Positions 36,201-51,161 are shown, counted from the stretch's first letter. The stretch: DNA of 64,000 bases from JAWLGJ01 sp041685145 (GCA_041685145.1 JAWLGJ010000010.1:10852-74851), one strand, 5' to 3'. The notes: generated by a model not told the origin, from the sequence alone. Numbers and translations: made by a program.

Positions 36201-36498
36201 GCCTGGACGGTGACGCAGCGCATCAACACCTTCCGCCCCGGCGCCGGCGAAGACGTGGCGCCGCTGGTGCTGGACTGGGAGGCCCGCGCCGCCCGCGCCT
36301 TCCTGGGCGGGTATTTCGACGCCGCCGGCGATGCCGCCTCCGTGCCGCGGCGCCACGGCGACCGCCGCCGCCTGCTGACCCTGTTCGCGGTCGAGAAGGC
36401 GTGTTACGAGATCGCCTACGAGGCGAGCAATCGCCCGGGTTGGGTGGGAATCCCGGTGCGCGGCCTGTTGCGGCTTCTGGACAGGGAGAGGGGCGAAA

Positions 36499-36515
<17 letters not shown>
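33243..36515 (+). CDS. treS: Trehalose synthase - maltokinase fusion (TreS-Mak)
   Basis: TreS isomerises trehalose and maltose, and Mak (Pep2) phosphorylates maltose with ATP to maltose-1-phosphate, the GlgE donor. The 1090-residue protein joins both. The TreS barrel (1-545) has LWYKDAIFYQLHVKCFYDSN, GMRLDAVPYL (nucleophile), FLAEANQWP (acid) and FLRNHDELTLEM. The maltokinase part (about 570-1090) has the N-cap FLPNQRWYGDKDA, nucleotide region NTSITIGGKLILKLLRRPEE, and the catalytic RVHGDYHLGQ and YIIDFEGEP. ATG 33243 sits at the family N-terminus. The fusion lets maltose pass directly to the kinase. It overlaps glgB by 17 bases. Confidence 0.95.
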
Positions 36516-38697
<2,182 letters not shown>

Positions 38698-38710
38698 CCG
38701 GGGCCGCCGG

Positions 38711-40846
38711 TTGAGTCCCCGCCGCCGCGTCCTGGCCGGCCGGCCCTATCCCCTCGGCGCCACCTGGGACGGCAACGGCGTCAATTTCGCCCTGTTCTCG
38801 GCCCATGCCGAGAAGGTCGAGCTGTGCCTGTTCGACGCCCACGGCCAGCGCGAGGTCGAACGCCTGACCCTGCCGCAATACACCGACGAGGTCTGGCACG
38901 GCTATCTGCCCGACGTGCGGCCGGGGCAGCTTTACGGCTATCGCGTCCATGGCCCCTATGATCCCGCGCGCGGGCACCGCTTCAACCCCCACAAGCTGCT
39001 GATCGACCCCTATGCGCGGGCGCTGTCGGGGGCGCTGCGCTGGTCGGACACGCATTTCGGCTATCGGCCGGGGGCGGCGCGCGGCGATCTGACCATCGAC
39101 CGGCGCGACAACGCGCGCCACATGCCCAAGGCACGGGTGGTCGACGTCGCCTTCACCTGGGGCGACGACCGCCGCCCACGCCGCCCCTGGTCCGAGACGA
39201 TCATCTACGAGCTGCATGTGCGCGGCCACACCATCCGCCATCCGGCGGTGCCGCCCGGCCACCGCGGCACCTTCCTGGGCCTCGGCGAGCCGGCGGTGAT
39301 CGAGCATCTGGTCAAGCTGGGGGTGACGGCGGTGGAACTGCTGCCGGTGCACGCCATCGTCGACGAGAAGGGGCTTGTCGACCGCGGCCTGCGCAATTAC
39401 TGGGGCTACAACTCCATCGCCTATTTCGCCCCCGACCCGCGCTATTACGGCGCCAGCGGCCACGGCGAGTTCAAGACGATGGTGCACCGGCTGCACGAGG
39501 CCGGCATCGAGGTGATCCTCGACGTCGTCTACAACCACACCGCCGAGGGCAACCACCTGGGGCCGACGCTCAGCTATCGCGGCATCGACAACGCCAGCTA
39601 TTACCGCCTGGTGCCCGGCGACGAGCGCTATTACGAGAACTTCTCGGGCTGCGGCAACACCCTCAACCTGCGCCATCCCCGCGTGTTGCAGATGGTCATG
39701 GACTCCTTGCGCTATTGGGCCGAAGAGATGCGGGTGGACGGCTTCCGCTTCGACCTGGCGGCCAGCCTGGCGCGCGAGCGCGCCGGCTTCGACGGCGGCT
39801 CGGGCTTCCTGGACGCCGTGCGCCAGGATCCGGTGTTGTCGCGGGTGAAGCTGATCGCCGAGCCCTGGGATCTGGGCGGCGACGGTTATCGGCTGGGGGC
39901 GTTCCCGCCCGGCTGGTCGGAGTGGAACGGCCGCTACCGCGACACCGTGCGCCGCTTCTGGCGCGGCGACGGCGGGTTGATCGGCGAACTGGCGTCGCGG
40001 CTGACGGGGTCGTCGGACCTGTTCGGCTGGGGCGGGCGGCGCCCGTGGGCCAGCGTCAACTTCATCACCGCCCATGACGGCTTCACGCTCGCCGACCTCG
40101 TCGCCTATGAGCGAAAGCACAACGCCGCCAACGGCGAGGACAACCGCGACGGCACCGACGCCAACTATTCCTGGAACGGCGGCGTCGAGGGGCCCACCGA
40201 CGACCCGGAGGTGCTGGCGGTGCGCCGGCGGCAGCGGCGCAACCTGCTGGCGACGCTGTTGTTGTCGCAAGGGGTGCCGATGCTGCTGGGCGGCGACGAA
40301 CTGGGCCGCGGCCAGGGCGGCAACAACAACGCCTATTGCCAGGACAACGACATCTCCTGGATCGACTGGGACGATGTCGACGCCGACATGCTGATGTTCG
40401 CCCGCGCCGTCATCGCGCTGCGCCGCCGCCACCCGGTGTTCCGCCGCCCGCGTTTCTTCAGCGGCGAGGCGGTCAACGGCGGGCCGCTGCGCGACGTTAC
40501 CTGGATCACCCCCGAGGGCCGCGAGATGGCGCACGGCGACTGGGTTCTGCCCTATGCGCGCTCGCTGGGGCTCATCCTCGGCGGCGAGGCCTGCGCCGCC
40601 GACGGCGGCGAGGAGCCCGCCGACGACAGCTTCCTCATCCTGCTCAACGCCCACCACGAGCCGGTGCCCTATGCGGCGCCGGCGGCCACCTTTGGGAAGG
40701 CGTGGCGCCTCCTCCTGGATACCAGCCTCGATTCGGCTTTCGGCGAGGGCCAGATGTATCGCCCCGGCGAGGACTATCCCTTGCAGGCGCGGTCGCTGGC
40801 CGTGCTGGTGCGGCTGGACGGCGAGGAAGAGGGAGGCGCGGCATGA
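38711..40846 (+). CDS. glgX: Glycogen debranching enzyme GlgX
   Basis: GlgX hydrolyses alpha-1,6 links of short branches left by phosphorylase. The 711-residue product has the CBM48 start VLAGRPYPLGATWDGNGVNF and the GH13 barrel with VEVILDVVYNHTAEG-like (IEVILDVVYNHTAEG), GFRFDLAASLARE, LIAEPWDLGG and ITAHDGFTLADLV. The late GGNNNAYCQDNDISWIDW is typical of GlgX/TreX. No ATG or GTG fits upstream in frame, so a TTG at 38711, 13 bases after the glgB stop, is the likely start. A weak start codon may lower its expression relative to neighbours. Its stop overlaps treZ by four bases. Confidence 0.94.
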   Translation: MSPRRRVLAGRPYPLGATWDGNGVNFALFSAHAEKVELCLFDAHGQREVERLTLPQYTDEVWHGYLPDVRPGQLYGYRVHGPYDPARGHRFNPHKLLIDPYARALSGALRWSDTHFGYRPGAARGDLTIDRRDNARHMPKARVVDVAFTWGDDRRPRRPWSETIIYELHVRGHTIRHPAVPPGHRGTFLGLGEPAVIEHLVKLGVTAVELLPVHAIVDEKGLVDRGLRNYWGYNSIAYFAPDPRYYGASGHGEFKTMVHRLHEAGIEVILDVVYNHTAEGNHLGPTLSYRGIDNASYYRLVPGDERYYENFSGCGNTLNLRHPRVLQMVMDSLRYWAEEMRVDGFRFDLAASLARERAGFDGGSGFLDAVRQDPVLSRVKLIAEPWDLGGDGYRLGAFPPGWSEWNGRYRDTVRRFWRGDGGLIGELASRLTGSSDLFGWGGRRPWASVNFITAHDGFTLADLVAYERKHNAANGEDNRDGTDANYSWNGGVEGPTDDPEVLAVRRRQRRNLLATLLLSQGVPMLLGGDELGRGQGGNNNAYCQDNDISWIDWDDVDADMLMFARAVIALRRRHPVFRRPRFFSGEAVNGGPLRDVTWITPEGREMAHGDWVLPYARSLGLILGGEACAADGGEEPADDSFLILLNAHHEPVPYAAPAATFGKAWRLLLDTSLDSAFGEGQMYRPGEDYPLQARSLAVLVRLDGEEEGGAA

Positions 40847-42657
40847 GGCGCCGGCACTACATGCCCTTCGGGGCGCATGTCGAATCCGGCGGGGTACGGT
40901 TCCGGCTGTGGGCGCCGGACGCCGCCGCCGTCGAGCTGTGCCTGCGGGGGCCGCACGGCCGCCGCTACGAGCCCATGCGCGGCGACGGCGGCGGCTGGTT
41001 CGAGGTCTTCGCCGACGACGCCTATCCCGGCTGCCGCTACCTCTACCGCATCGACGGTGGCCTGGAGGTGCCGGACCCGGCCTCGCGCTTCCAGCCCGAC
41101 GACGCCCACGGGCCGTCCGAGGTCATCGACCCGCACGACTTCGCCTGGGAGGACGGCGACTGGCGCGGCCGGCGCTGGGAGGAGGCGGTGATCTATGAAC
41201 TTCATGTCGGCACCTTCACCGCCGCCGGGCGCTTCCGCGCCGTCGAGCGCCGGTTGGATCATCTGGCGGCGCTGGGGGTGACGGCGGTCGAACTGATGCC
41301 GGTGGCGGATTTTCCCGGCCGGCGCGGCTGGGGCTATGACGGCGTGCTGCCCTTCGCGCCCGATTCCGCCTATGGCCGGCCCGAGGATCTGAAGCACCTG
41401 GTGCAGGCGGCCCACGCCCGCGGCCTGATGGTGTTCCTGGACGTGGTCTACAACCACTTCGGGCCCGACGGGAACTATCTGCACGCCTATGCCGGCGGCC
41501 GCTTCTTCACCGAGCGTCACCACACCCCCTGGGGCAAGGCGATCAATTTCGACGGCGACGGCAGCCGCGTGGTGCGCGACTTCTTCGTCCACAACGCCCT
41601 TTACTGGCTGGAGGAGTACCATTTCGACGGCCTGCGCCTCGACGCCGTGCACGCCATCAAGGACGACAGCCGCGTGCATGTGCTGGAGGAACTGGCCCGC
41701 GGCGTGCGCGCCGAACTGCCCGAGGACCGCCACGTCCATCTGGTGCTGGAGAACGACGACAACGCCGCCCGCTTCCTGGGGCGCGCCCCCGACGGCGCGC
41801 GCCTCTACGACGCGCAGTGGAGCGACGACATCCACCACGTCCTGCACGTCGCCGCCACCGGCGAGACCGGCGGCTATTACGAGGATTACGCCGCCGAGCC
41901 CATGCGCCGGCTGGGTCGGGCGCTGACCGAGGGCTTCGCCTATCAGGGCGAGGCCTCGGCCCATCGCGGCGGCGCCCCGCGCGGCGAACCCAGCCGCCAC
42001 CTGCCGGCGTCGTGCTTCGTCGCCTTCCTGCAGAACCACGACCAGATCGGCAACCGCGCCCTTGGTGAGCGCCTGCACGCGCTGGCCGACGCGGCGGCGG
42101 CGCGGGCGGTGACGGCGGTGCTGCTGCTGGCCCCGATGCCGCCGCTGCTGTTCATGGGCCAGGAATGGGGCAGCCGCCAGCCCTTCTATTATTTCTGCGA
42201 TTTCCACGACGCGCTCGCCGACGCCGTGCGCGAGGGCCGCCGCCAGGAATTCGCCGCCTTTCCCGCCTTCCGCGACCCCGAGGCGCGCGCGCGCATCCCC
42301 GACCCCAACGCCCCCGAGACCTTTGCCGCCTGCGTGCTCGACTGGGCGCAGGCCGGGCGGGAGGGCCACCGCGACTGGCTGGACCTGACCCGCACCCTCA
42401 TCGACCTGCGCGCCCGCCACATCGTGCCGCGCCTGCCCGGCACCGGCGCGGGAGCGTATGACCTGCCCGGCGGCCGGGTGCTGCGCGCCGCCTGGCGCCT
42501 GGGCGACGGCAGCGGCCTCCACCTGCGGGCCAATCTCGGCCCCGACCCGGCGCCGGCGGGGCCGCCGCTGCCGGGCCGCCCGCTGCATCACCTGGGCGCG
42601 GCGGCCGCCACCCTGCCCGGCTGGAGCGTGCAGTGGACTCGGGAGGCGGCGGCGTGA
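40843..42657 (+). CDS. treZ: Malto-oligosyltrehalose trehalohydrolase TreZ
   Basis: TreZ releases trehalose from malto-oligosyltrehalose made by TreY. The 604-residue product starts with the CBM48-like HYMPFGAHVESGGVRFRLWA. The barrel carries WGYDGVLPFAPDSAYG, VVYNHFGPDGNYLH, nucleophile GLRLDAVHAI, acid LVLENDDN and FLQNHDQIGNRALG. These are the usual TreZ blocks. It overlaps glgX and malQ by four bases each. Placing malQ between treZ and treY keeps all oligosaccharide-handling enzymes in one transcript. Confidence 0.95.
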   Translation: MRRRHYMPFGAHVESGGVRFRLWAPDAAAVELCLRGPHGRRYEPMRGDGGGWFEVFADDAYPGCRYLYRIDGGLEVPDPASRFQPDDAHGPSEVIDPHDFAWEDGDWRGRRWEEAVIYELHVGTFTAAGRFRAVERRLDHLAALGVTAVELMPVADFPGRRGWGYDGVLPFAPDSAYGRPEDLKHLVQAAHARGLMVFLDVVYNHFGPDGNYLHAYAGGRFFTERHHTPWGKAINFDGDGSRVVRDFFVHNALYWLEEYHFDGLRLDAVHAIKDDSRVHVLEELARGVRAELPEDRHVHLVLENDDNAARFLGRAPDGARLYDAQWSDDIHHVLHVAATGETGGYYEDYAAEPMRRLGRALTEGFAYQGEASAHRGGAPRGEPSRHLPASCFVAFLQNHDQIGNRALGERLHALADAAAARAVTAVLLLAPMPPLLFMGQEWGSRQPFYYFCDFHDALADAVREGRRQEFAAFPAFRDPEARARIPDPNAPETFAACVLDWAQAGREGHRDWLDLTRTLIDLRARHIVPRLPGTGAGAYDLPGGRVLRAAWRLGDGSGLHLRANLGPDPAPAGPPLPGRPLHHLGAAAATLPGWSVQWTREAAA

Positions 42658-44897
42658 GCGCGGCCGAGGATATGCGCCGGCTGTCGGAGCTGGCCGGGGT
42701 CGAGGATGGCTGGTGGGACTTCTACGGCGCCTGGCGGCCGGTGCCGGCGGCGACGCGCCGCGCCCTGCTGGCGGCGATGGGTTTCGAGGTCGACGACGAC
42801 CATGCCCTGTGGCGCAGCCGCCACGCCTTCGAGGCGCGGCCCTGGCGGCGCTGGCTGGAGCCGGTGCTGGTCTGGCGCGCCGCCCAGGGGCCGCCCTGTG
42901 TCCCCGTCACCCTGCCCGAGGACCGCGACGCCGCGCCGCTGGCCTGGTCGGTGGACGAGGAACTGGGCGTCGCCCACGACGGGCGCCTCCTGCCCGCCGA
43001 CCTGCCGCTGGCGGAGGAGCGCGAGGTCGAGGGGGTCCGCTACCGCCGCCGCCTCTTCACGCTGCCGGCGGTGCCGCCGCTGGGCTATCATCGCCTGCGC
43101 CTGGCCGCCGACGACGGCGCGGAGGCGTCGATGGCGCTGATCGTGGTGCCCGAGCGCGCCTACGAGCCGCCGCCGCTGGACGCCGGCGGCCGCGTCTGGG
43201 GGGTGGCCACGCAAGCCTATGCCCTGCGCCGTCCCGGCGATTGGGGCGCCGGCGACTACGGCGCCGTGCGGCGCTTGGCCGAGCATGTCGGCCGCCTGGG
43301 CGGGGCGGCGGTGGGGGTGAACCCCCTGCACGCCCTGTTCCCCGGCCGGCCGGAACGCTTCGGCCCCTATGGCCCGTCCAGCCGCTGTTTCGCCAGCGTG
43401 GCGCTGATCGACGTCGCCGCCGTGCCCGACTACGCCGAGTGCGCCGCCGTCCGCGACGAGGTCGAGACCGGCGCCCTGGCGCCGGCGCTGGCGGCCCTGC
43501 GCGGCCGCCGCCTGATCGACTGGTACGGCGTCAACACCCGCAAGCTGGCGGTGCTGCGCCGCCTGTACGACTGGTTCCGCGGCCAGCACCTGCGCCCCGG
43601 CCAGGAGAGCGAGCGCGGCCGCGCCTTCCGCGCCTTCCAGCGCGACGGCGGGCGGGGGGCGGAGCTTTTCGCCACCTTCGAGGCGCTGCAGGCGCACGTT
43701 GTCGCCCACGAGCCGCACCGCGCCTATTGGCGCCACTGGCCGGGCGAATACCGCCGCCCCGATTCGCCGGCGGTGGCCGAATTCGCCCGCACCCGGCGCG
43801 AGGAGGTCGAGTTCTTCTGGTATCTGCAATGGCAGGCCGACGCCCAGCTTGCCGCCATCGCCGCCACCTGCGCGGAGTGGCGGATGCCGGTGGGGCTGTA
43901 TGCCGATGTGGCGGTGGGCATCGCCGGCGACGGCGCCGAGGCGTGGGCCTGCCAGGACGTCATGGCGCTGGGGGTGTCGGTGGGGGCGCCGCCCGACCCC
44001 TTCAGCCATCGCGGTCAGGACTGGGGGGTGCTGTCCTTCAGCCCGGTGGCCCTGCGCGAGGCCGCCTACGCCCCCTTCGTCGAGGTGCTGCGCGCCAATA
44101 TGCGCCATGCCGGCGCGGTGCGGCTCGACCACGCCATGCAGCTTCAGCGGCTCTACTGGGTGCCGCACGGCCACCCGGCGGACGAGGGCGCCTATGTGCG
44201 CTTCCCGCTCGACGACCTGCTGGGGCTGGTGGCCCTGGAAAGCCGCCGCAACCGCTGTCTGGTGATCGGCGAGGACCTGGGCACGGTGCCGGAGGGTTTC
44301 CGCGAGGCGATGCTGGCCCGCGGCCTGTACGGCTATCGGCTGCTGGCCTTCGAGCGCACCGAGGACGGCTTCAAGCCCCCCGGCGCCTTCCTCGACCAGG
44401 CGCTGGTGATCTTCGGCACCCACGACCTGCCGTCGCTGCCCGGATATTGGCGCGGCAGCGATGTCGAGGAGCGCGCCCGCCACGGCCTGTTCGCCCCCGA
44501 CACGGTGGCGGCGGAGCGCCGCGTCCGCGCCGAGGAGCGCCGCCAACTGGTTGCCGCCCTGGCCGCCGAAGGCCTGCTGCCCGCCGACTTCCCCACCGGC
44601 CCCGACCTCGACGACGACGGCCGCCGCCGCCTGGCCGAGGCCGTGCACGCCTATCTCGACCGCACCCCCAGCCGGCTGATGATGGTGCAGATCGAGGACG
44701 CGCTGGGCCTGGAGGCGCAGATGAACCTGCCCGGCACCGCCGAGCAGCACCCCAATTGGCGCTATCGCTATCCGCTGGATGTGGACGCCATCGCTACCGA
44801 CGCGCCGCTGCGCGCCCTGGCCCGGCGGCTGTACGATGGCCGCTGCGCCGCCGAGCAGCGGCCCGTCGTCGATTTGGACGGAACGGAGGCAGGGTGA
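42654..44897 (+). CDS. malQ: 4-alpha-glucanotransferase (amylomaltase)
   Basis: MalQ disproportionates malto-oligosaccharides, moving glucan segments between chains. The 747-residue product is the long bacterial GH77 form, with an N-terminal beta-sandwich region (about 1-165). The catalytic blocks are WGVATQAYALRRPGDWGAGD, AVRLDHAMQLQRLYWVP (nucleophile Asp), CLVIGEDLGTVPEGFREAM (acid Glu) and IFGTHDLPSLPGYWRG. GTG 42654 overlaps the treZ stop (GTGA) and is preferred; a further upstream ATG at 42633 would overlap more. The stop overlaps treY by four bases. Confidence 0.95.
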   Translation: MSAAEDMRRLSELAGVEDGWWDFYGAWRPVPAATRRALLAAMGFEVDDDHALWRSRHAFEARPWRRWLEPVLVWRAAQGPPCVPVTLPEDRDAAPLAWSVDEELGVAHDGRLLPADLPLAEEREVEGVRYRRRLFTLPAVPPLGYHRLRLAADDGAEASMALIVVPERAYEPPPLDAGGRVWGVATQAYALRRPGDWGAGDYGAVRRLAEHVGRLGGAAVGVNPLHALFPGRPERFGPYGPSSRCFASVALIDVAAVPDYAECAAVRDEVETGALAPALAALRGRRLIDWYGVNTRKLAVLRRLYDWFRGQHLRPGQESERGRAFRAFQRDGGRGAELFATFEALQAHVVAHEPHRAYWRHWPGEYRRPDSPAVAEFARTRREEVEFFWYLQWQADAQLAAIAATCAEWRMPVGLYADVAVGIAGDGAEAWACQDVMALGVSVGAPPDPFSHRGQDWGVLSFSPVALREAAYAPFVEVLRANMRHAGAVRLDHAMQLQRLYWVPHGHPADEGAYVRFPLDDLLGLVALESRRNRCLVIGEDLGTVPEGFREAMLARGLYGYRLLAFERTEDGFKPPGAFLDQALVIFGTHDLPSLPGYWRGSDVEERARHGLFAPDTVAAERRVRAEERRQLVAALAAEGLLPADFPTGPDLDDDGRRRLAEAVHAYLDRTPSRLMMVQIEDALGLEAQMNLPGTAEQHPNWRYRYPLDVDAIATDAPLRALARRLYDGRCAAEQRPVVDLDGTEAG

Positions 44898-47770
44898 CGC
44901 CGCCGCCCATTCCACGCGCCACCTACCGGCTGCAGTTCAACGCCGATTTCACCTTCGCCGACGCCGAGGCGCTGGTTCCCTATCTCGACGACCTCGGCAT
45001 CAGCCATGTCTACGCCTCTTCCTTCCTGGCCGCCCGGCCCGGCAGCCGCCACGGCTATGACGTCGTCGACCACAACCGCATCAACCCCGAAATCGGCGAC
45101 GAGGCGGGGCTGAAGCGCCTGGCGGCGGCGCTGGCGGCGCGGGGCATGGGGCTGATCCTCGACTTCGTGCCCAACCACATGGGCATCGGCGGCGCCGACA
45201 ACGCCTGGTGGCTGGACGTGCTGGAATGGGGGCGGGAATCGCCCCATGCCGGCGATTTCGACATCAACTGGGAACCGGCCCGCGCCAGCCTGCGCGGCAA
45301 GATCCTGGTGCCCTTCCTGGGCGACCACTACGGCGCCGTGCTCGAACGCGGCGAACTGGTGCCGCGCTTCGACCGCGCCGAGGGCAGCCTCAGCGTATGG
45401 TACTGGGAGCACCGCTACCCGCTGTGGCCCGGCCACTATCACCGCCTGCTGCGGGCGGCGGTGGCGCTGGTCGGCGAGGCCACGGCGGCGGCGGCGCTGG
45501 AGGGGGTTCTAGACCTGGCCCGGCAGGTGGGGCGGGGGCGCCGCGCCGGCGGCCGCGCCACCGCCGAACGCCGCCGCCGCGCCGGCGAATTGAAGCAGCA
45601 ACTGGCGGCGCTGGCCGCCCGCCACCCGCCCGTCGCCGCGGCCATCGACCGCGCCCTGGCGCGTCTGGCCGGTGCCGCGGGCGAGCCGCGCAGTTTCGCG
45701 GGCCTGCACCGCCTGCTGGAGGCGCAGAACTATCGTCTCGCGTTCTGGAAGGCGGCCTCGGACGAGATCAACTACCGCCGCTTTTTCGACATCAACGACC
45801 TGGCGGGGCTGCGCATCGAGCGGCTGTCGCTGTTCGAGCGCACCCACCAACTCGCCTTTCGCCTGCTGGCCGAGGACGTCATCCACGGCCTGCGCATCGA
45901 CCATATCGACGGCCTGTACGACCCCGCCCTCTATTGCCGGCGCCTGCAACGCCGCGCCGCCGACCTGGTTCCCCGGCCCGCCGACGCCGGGCGCGGCCAG
46001 CCGCTCTATCTGCTGGTCGAGAAGATCCTCGCCCAGCACGAACGGCTGCGGCGCGACTGGCCGGTGGCGGGGACCACCGGCTATGAGTTCATGAACCAGG
46101 TCACCGGCCTGTTCGTCGACCGCGACAACGCCGAGGCGATGGAGAACGTGCACACGCGCTTCGTCGGCGCCCGCGCCGACTTCGACCGCGAGGTCTACGA
46201 GGCCAAGAAGCACATCATGCGCCACCACATGGCCAGCGAGTTGAACGTGCTGGCCACGGAACTGGCGCGCATCGCCGAATCGCACTGGCGCTCGCGCGAT
46301 TTCACCCTCGCCGATCTGCGCTTGGCGATCATGGAGGTCGTGGCCTGCCTGCCGATCTATCGCACCTATATCACCGGGCGCCGGGTCTCCGAGCAGGACC
46401 GGCTGTATGTGGAATGGGCGGTGGCGCAGGCGCGGCGGTCGGGGGGCGGCGACGCCGCCGTCTATGATTTCCTGGCCGAGGCGCTGACCACGCGGCTGGT
46501 GCGGGGGCGCGGCGGCTTCTATTCCCGGCGCGCCGTGCTCGATTTCGCCATGCGCTTCCAGCAGTACTCCGGCCCGGTGATGGCCAAGGGCTTCGAGGAC
46601 ACGGCCCTCTACCGCTACAACCGGCTGCTGGCCCTGAACGAGGTCGGCGGCGACCCGCGCCGCTTCGGGCTGGCGCCGGCCGCTTTCCACAAGGCCAACC
46701 GCGCCCGGCTGCGCGCCTATCCGCACGCCATGCTCGCCACCGCCACCCACGACGCCAAGCGCGGCGAGGACGTGCGCGCCCGGCTGGCGGCGCTGTCCGA
46801 GATGCCCGACGAATGGCGCCAGCACCTGGCGCGCTGGGCGCAGTTGAACGCGCCCTTCCGGCGCCGGCTCGATTCCGGCCCGGCGCCCGAGCCCGATGAC
46901 GAGGTGCTGCTGTACCAGACGCTGCTGGGGGCGTGGCCGGCCGCCGGCGGCCGCCGGGCGGTGGCGGACCTCGTCGGGCGGCTGGAGGTGGTGACGGTGA
47001 AGGCCCTGCGCGAGGCCAAGCGCCGCACCAGCTGGGACGCCCCCGACGGCGACTATGAAACCGCGGTGCTGGAGTTCCTGCGCCGCATCACCGAGACCGG
47101 GCGCCGCAATCCCTTCCTGGACGATTTCGCCGTCCTGCAGGAACGGCTGGCGCGGGTGGGGATGGTCAACGGCCTGGCGCAGACGCTGCTGAAGATGACC
47201 GCGCCCGGCGTGCCCGACTTCTACCAGGGCACGGAGCTGTGGCATCTGGCGCTGGTCGATCCCGACAACCGCCACGCCGTCGATTACGACCGCCGCCGCC
47301 GGCTGCTGGCCGAACTGCGCCGGGGCGACGACGACATCGCGGCGTTGCTGCCGCACTGGCGCGACGGTCGCGTCAAGCTGGACCTCATCCGCCGGGTGCT
47401 GGCCTTCCGGCGCGCGCGGCCCGGCCTGTTCCGCGGCGGCGACTACCAGCCGCTGCCGGTGCGCGGCGAGGCCGCCGGCACCATCTGCGCCTTCGCGCGC
47501 GTCGATGGCGATGCCGCGATGGTGGTGATCGTGCCGGTGCTGGTGGCGCGGCGCTGGCCGGGCAACGCCGACCGGCCGCCGCTGGGGCGCGACTGGCGGG
47601 GCTTGAGCGTCGACGCCCCGCGCGGCGGCCACGAACGCGCCTGGCGCAACGTCCTCACCGGCGACGCGGTGACCCCCGTCAGCGGCCGCCGCCGGGGGCG
47701 GTTCGCCGTTGCCGACGCCCTGGGGCGCTTTCCGGTGGCGCTGTTGGCAAGCGAGGACATTTCCCCTTGA
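44894..47770 (+). CDS. treY: Malto-oligosyltrehalose synthase TreY
   Basis: TreY converts the reducing-end alpha-1,4 link of malto-oligosaccharides to alpha,alpha-1,1, giving the TreZ substrate. The 958-residue product has PRATYRLQFNADFTFADAEA, YASSFLAARPGSRHGYDVVD, ILDFVPNHMGIG and nucleophile region LRIDHIDGLYDP. Acid region LYLLVEKILAQHERL, FMNQVTGLFVD, TATHDAKRGEDVRARL and GVPDFYQGTELW follow. All are TreY hallmarks. GTG 44894 overlaps the malQ stop (GTGA) and has GGAGG upstream. A basic stretch (GRGRRAGGRATAERRRR, about 215-231) is an unusual insert in a region that varies in the family. Confidence 0.95.
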   Translation: MTPPPIPRATYRLQFNADFTFADAEALVPYLDDLGISHVYASSFLAARPGSRHGYDVVDHNRINPEIGDEAGLKRLAAALAARGMGLILDFVPNHMGIGGADNAWWLDVLEWGRESPHAGDFDINWEPARASLRGKILVPFLGDHYGAVLERGELVPRFDRAEGSLSVWYWEHRYPLWPGHYHRLLRAAVALVGEATAAAALEGVLDLARQVGRGRRAGGRATAERRRRAGELKQQLAALAARHPPVAAAIDRALARLAGAAGEPRSFAGLHRLLEAQNYRLAFWKAASDEINYRRFFDINDLAGLRIERLSLFERTHQLAFRLLAEDVIHGLRIDHIDGLYDPALYCRRLQRRAADLVPRPADAGRGQPLYLLVEKILAQHERLRRDWPVAGTTGYEFMNQVTGLFVDRDNAEAMENVHTRFVGARADFDREVYEAKKHIMRHHMASELNVLATELARIAESHWRSRDFTLADLRLAIMEVVACLPIYRTYITGRRVSEQDRLYVEWAVAQARRSGGGDAAVYDFLAEALTTRLVRGRGGFYSRRAVLDFAMRFQQYSGPVMAKGFEDTALYRYNRLLALNEVGGDPRRFGLAPAAFHKANRARLRAYPHAMLATATHDAKRGEDVRARLAALSEMPDEWRQHLARWAQLNAPFRRRLDSGPAPEPDDEVLLYQTLLGAWPAAGGRRAVADLVGRLEVVTVKALREAKRRTSWDAPDGDYETAVLEFLRRITETGRRNPFLDDFAVLQERLARVGMVNGLAQTLLKMTAPGVPDFYQGTELWHLALVDPDNRHAVDYDRRRRLLAELRRGDDDIAALLPHWRDGRVKLDLIRRVLAFRRARPGLFRGGDYQPLPVRGEAAGTICAFARVDGDAAMVVIVPVLVARRWPGNADRPPLGRDWRGLSVDAPRGGHERAWRNVLTGDAVTPVSGRRRGRFAVADALGRFPVALLASEDISP

Positions 47771-47825
47771 CCGGGCGCGCCGAAACCCCTCCTCATCGGT
47801 CAGGGACAGCAAGGATACGCCGCCC

Positions 47826-50295
<2,470 letters not shown>

Positions 50296-50312
<17 letters not shown>

Positions 50313-50997
50313 GCCGCGCCCGCGCCGTGGCGATCTCCGCGGCGCTCATGCGGGTCTCCAGGCCCTCCAGGGCCAAGCGGGGCTGAAAGCTGGGGCTGTA
50401 GCCCTGCAGGACCGCTTCCCCGGCCGTGGCGGCGCGGCTGTACCAGACATGCGCCGTCACCAGGTCGGCCCCGACCACCGAGCCGCTTTCGTACAGGGCG
50501 CCCAGCATGTATTGGGCACCGGGATGGCCGCCTTCCGCCGCCCGGCGGAACAGGCGCACGGCCGCGGCGGGGTCGCGCGCCGCCCCCTGGCCGCGCAGCA
50601 GCATCCGCGCCGCCGCGAAGGCGGCGTTGGCGTGCCCGCCCTCGGCGGCATGGCGGTACAGCCTGAGGGCGCGGGCGGCGTCCTGCGGTGCGCCGGTTCC
50701 CGCCTCGGCAAGACGGGCGAGGGCGTAGGCGGCGTCGACGTCGCCGGCGGCGGCGGCCTTCTCGTACCACCCCACCGCCGCCGCGTGGTCCTGCCGCAGC
50801 CCCAGCCCGAACTCGTGCAGATAGCCCAGGGCGTATTGGGCGTAGGCGTCGCCGCCCTCGGCGCCGGGTGTCCAGGCGGCGGCGGCGGCGGCGAAATCGG
50901 CGCGCGCGAACGCCTCCTGTCCCGCATCCGCCCACGCCGGCGCCGCCGCCAGCGCGGCGGCAAGGGCGAGGGGGGCGAGGCGGCGAGCGGTCGGCAT
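50296..50997 (-). CDS. Secreted Sel1-repeat protein
   Basis: The 233-residue product has a signal peptide (PLALAAALAAAPAWADA, cleavage probably after AWADA). A series of Sel1-like TPR repeats follows, seen as YAQYALGYLHEFGLGLRQDH, AAYALARLAEAGTGAPQDA, AAFAAARMLLRGQGAARDP and AQYMLGALYESGSVVGADL. Sel1 repeats form protein-binding solenoids. The location is periplasmic and the partner unknown. It converges with glgP (17-base overlap) and is divergent from the c-di-GMP gene. No enzyme motif was seen. Confidence 0.88.
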
Positions 50998-51056
50998 GAC
51001 GCCATCCTAGGGCCGTTTCCGCCCACATGGAACCGGCCTTCGCATCTTGTCCCGGG

Positions 51057-51082
51057 CGGGCGCCCGCTCCGCTCGCTGGGCC
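51057..51082 (-). repeat. Diverged third copy of the 9.86-kb repeat core
   Basis: Read on the minus strand, 51082-51057 is GGCCCAGCGAGCGGAGCG followed by GGCGCCCG. It matches the 26-base core at 9876-9901 at about 24 of 26 positions. It lies in the 164-base gap between the Sel1 gene and the PAS-GGDEF-EAL gene, so it is a dispersed intergenic element and not a one-off duplication. Confidence 0.6.
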
Positions 51083-51161
51083 GCTCCGCGCCGGCCATCC
51101 TTTCGGTTCGCAAGGTGTTGCTATATTGTGACCGTCCCTGGGGGGAAAGGAACGGGCGCGC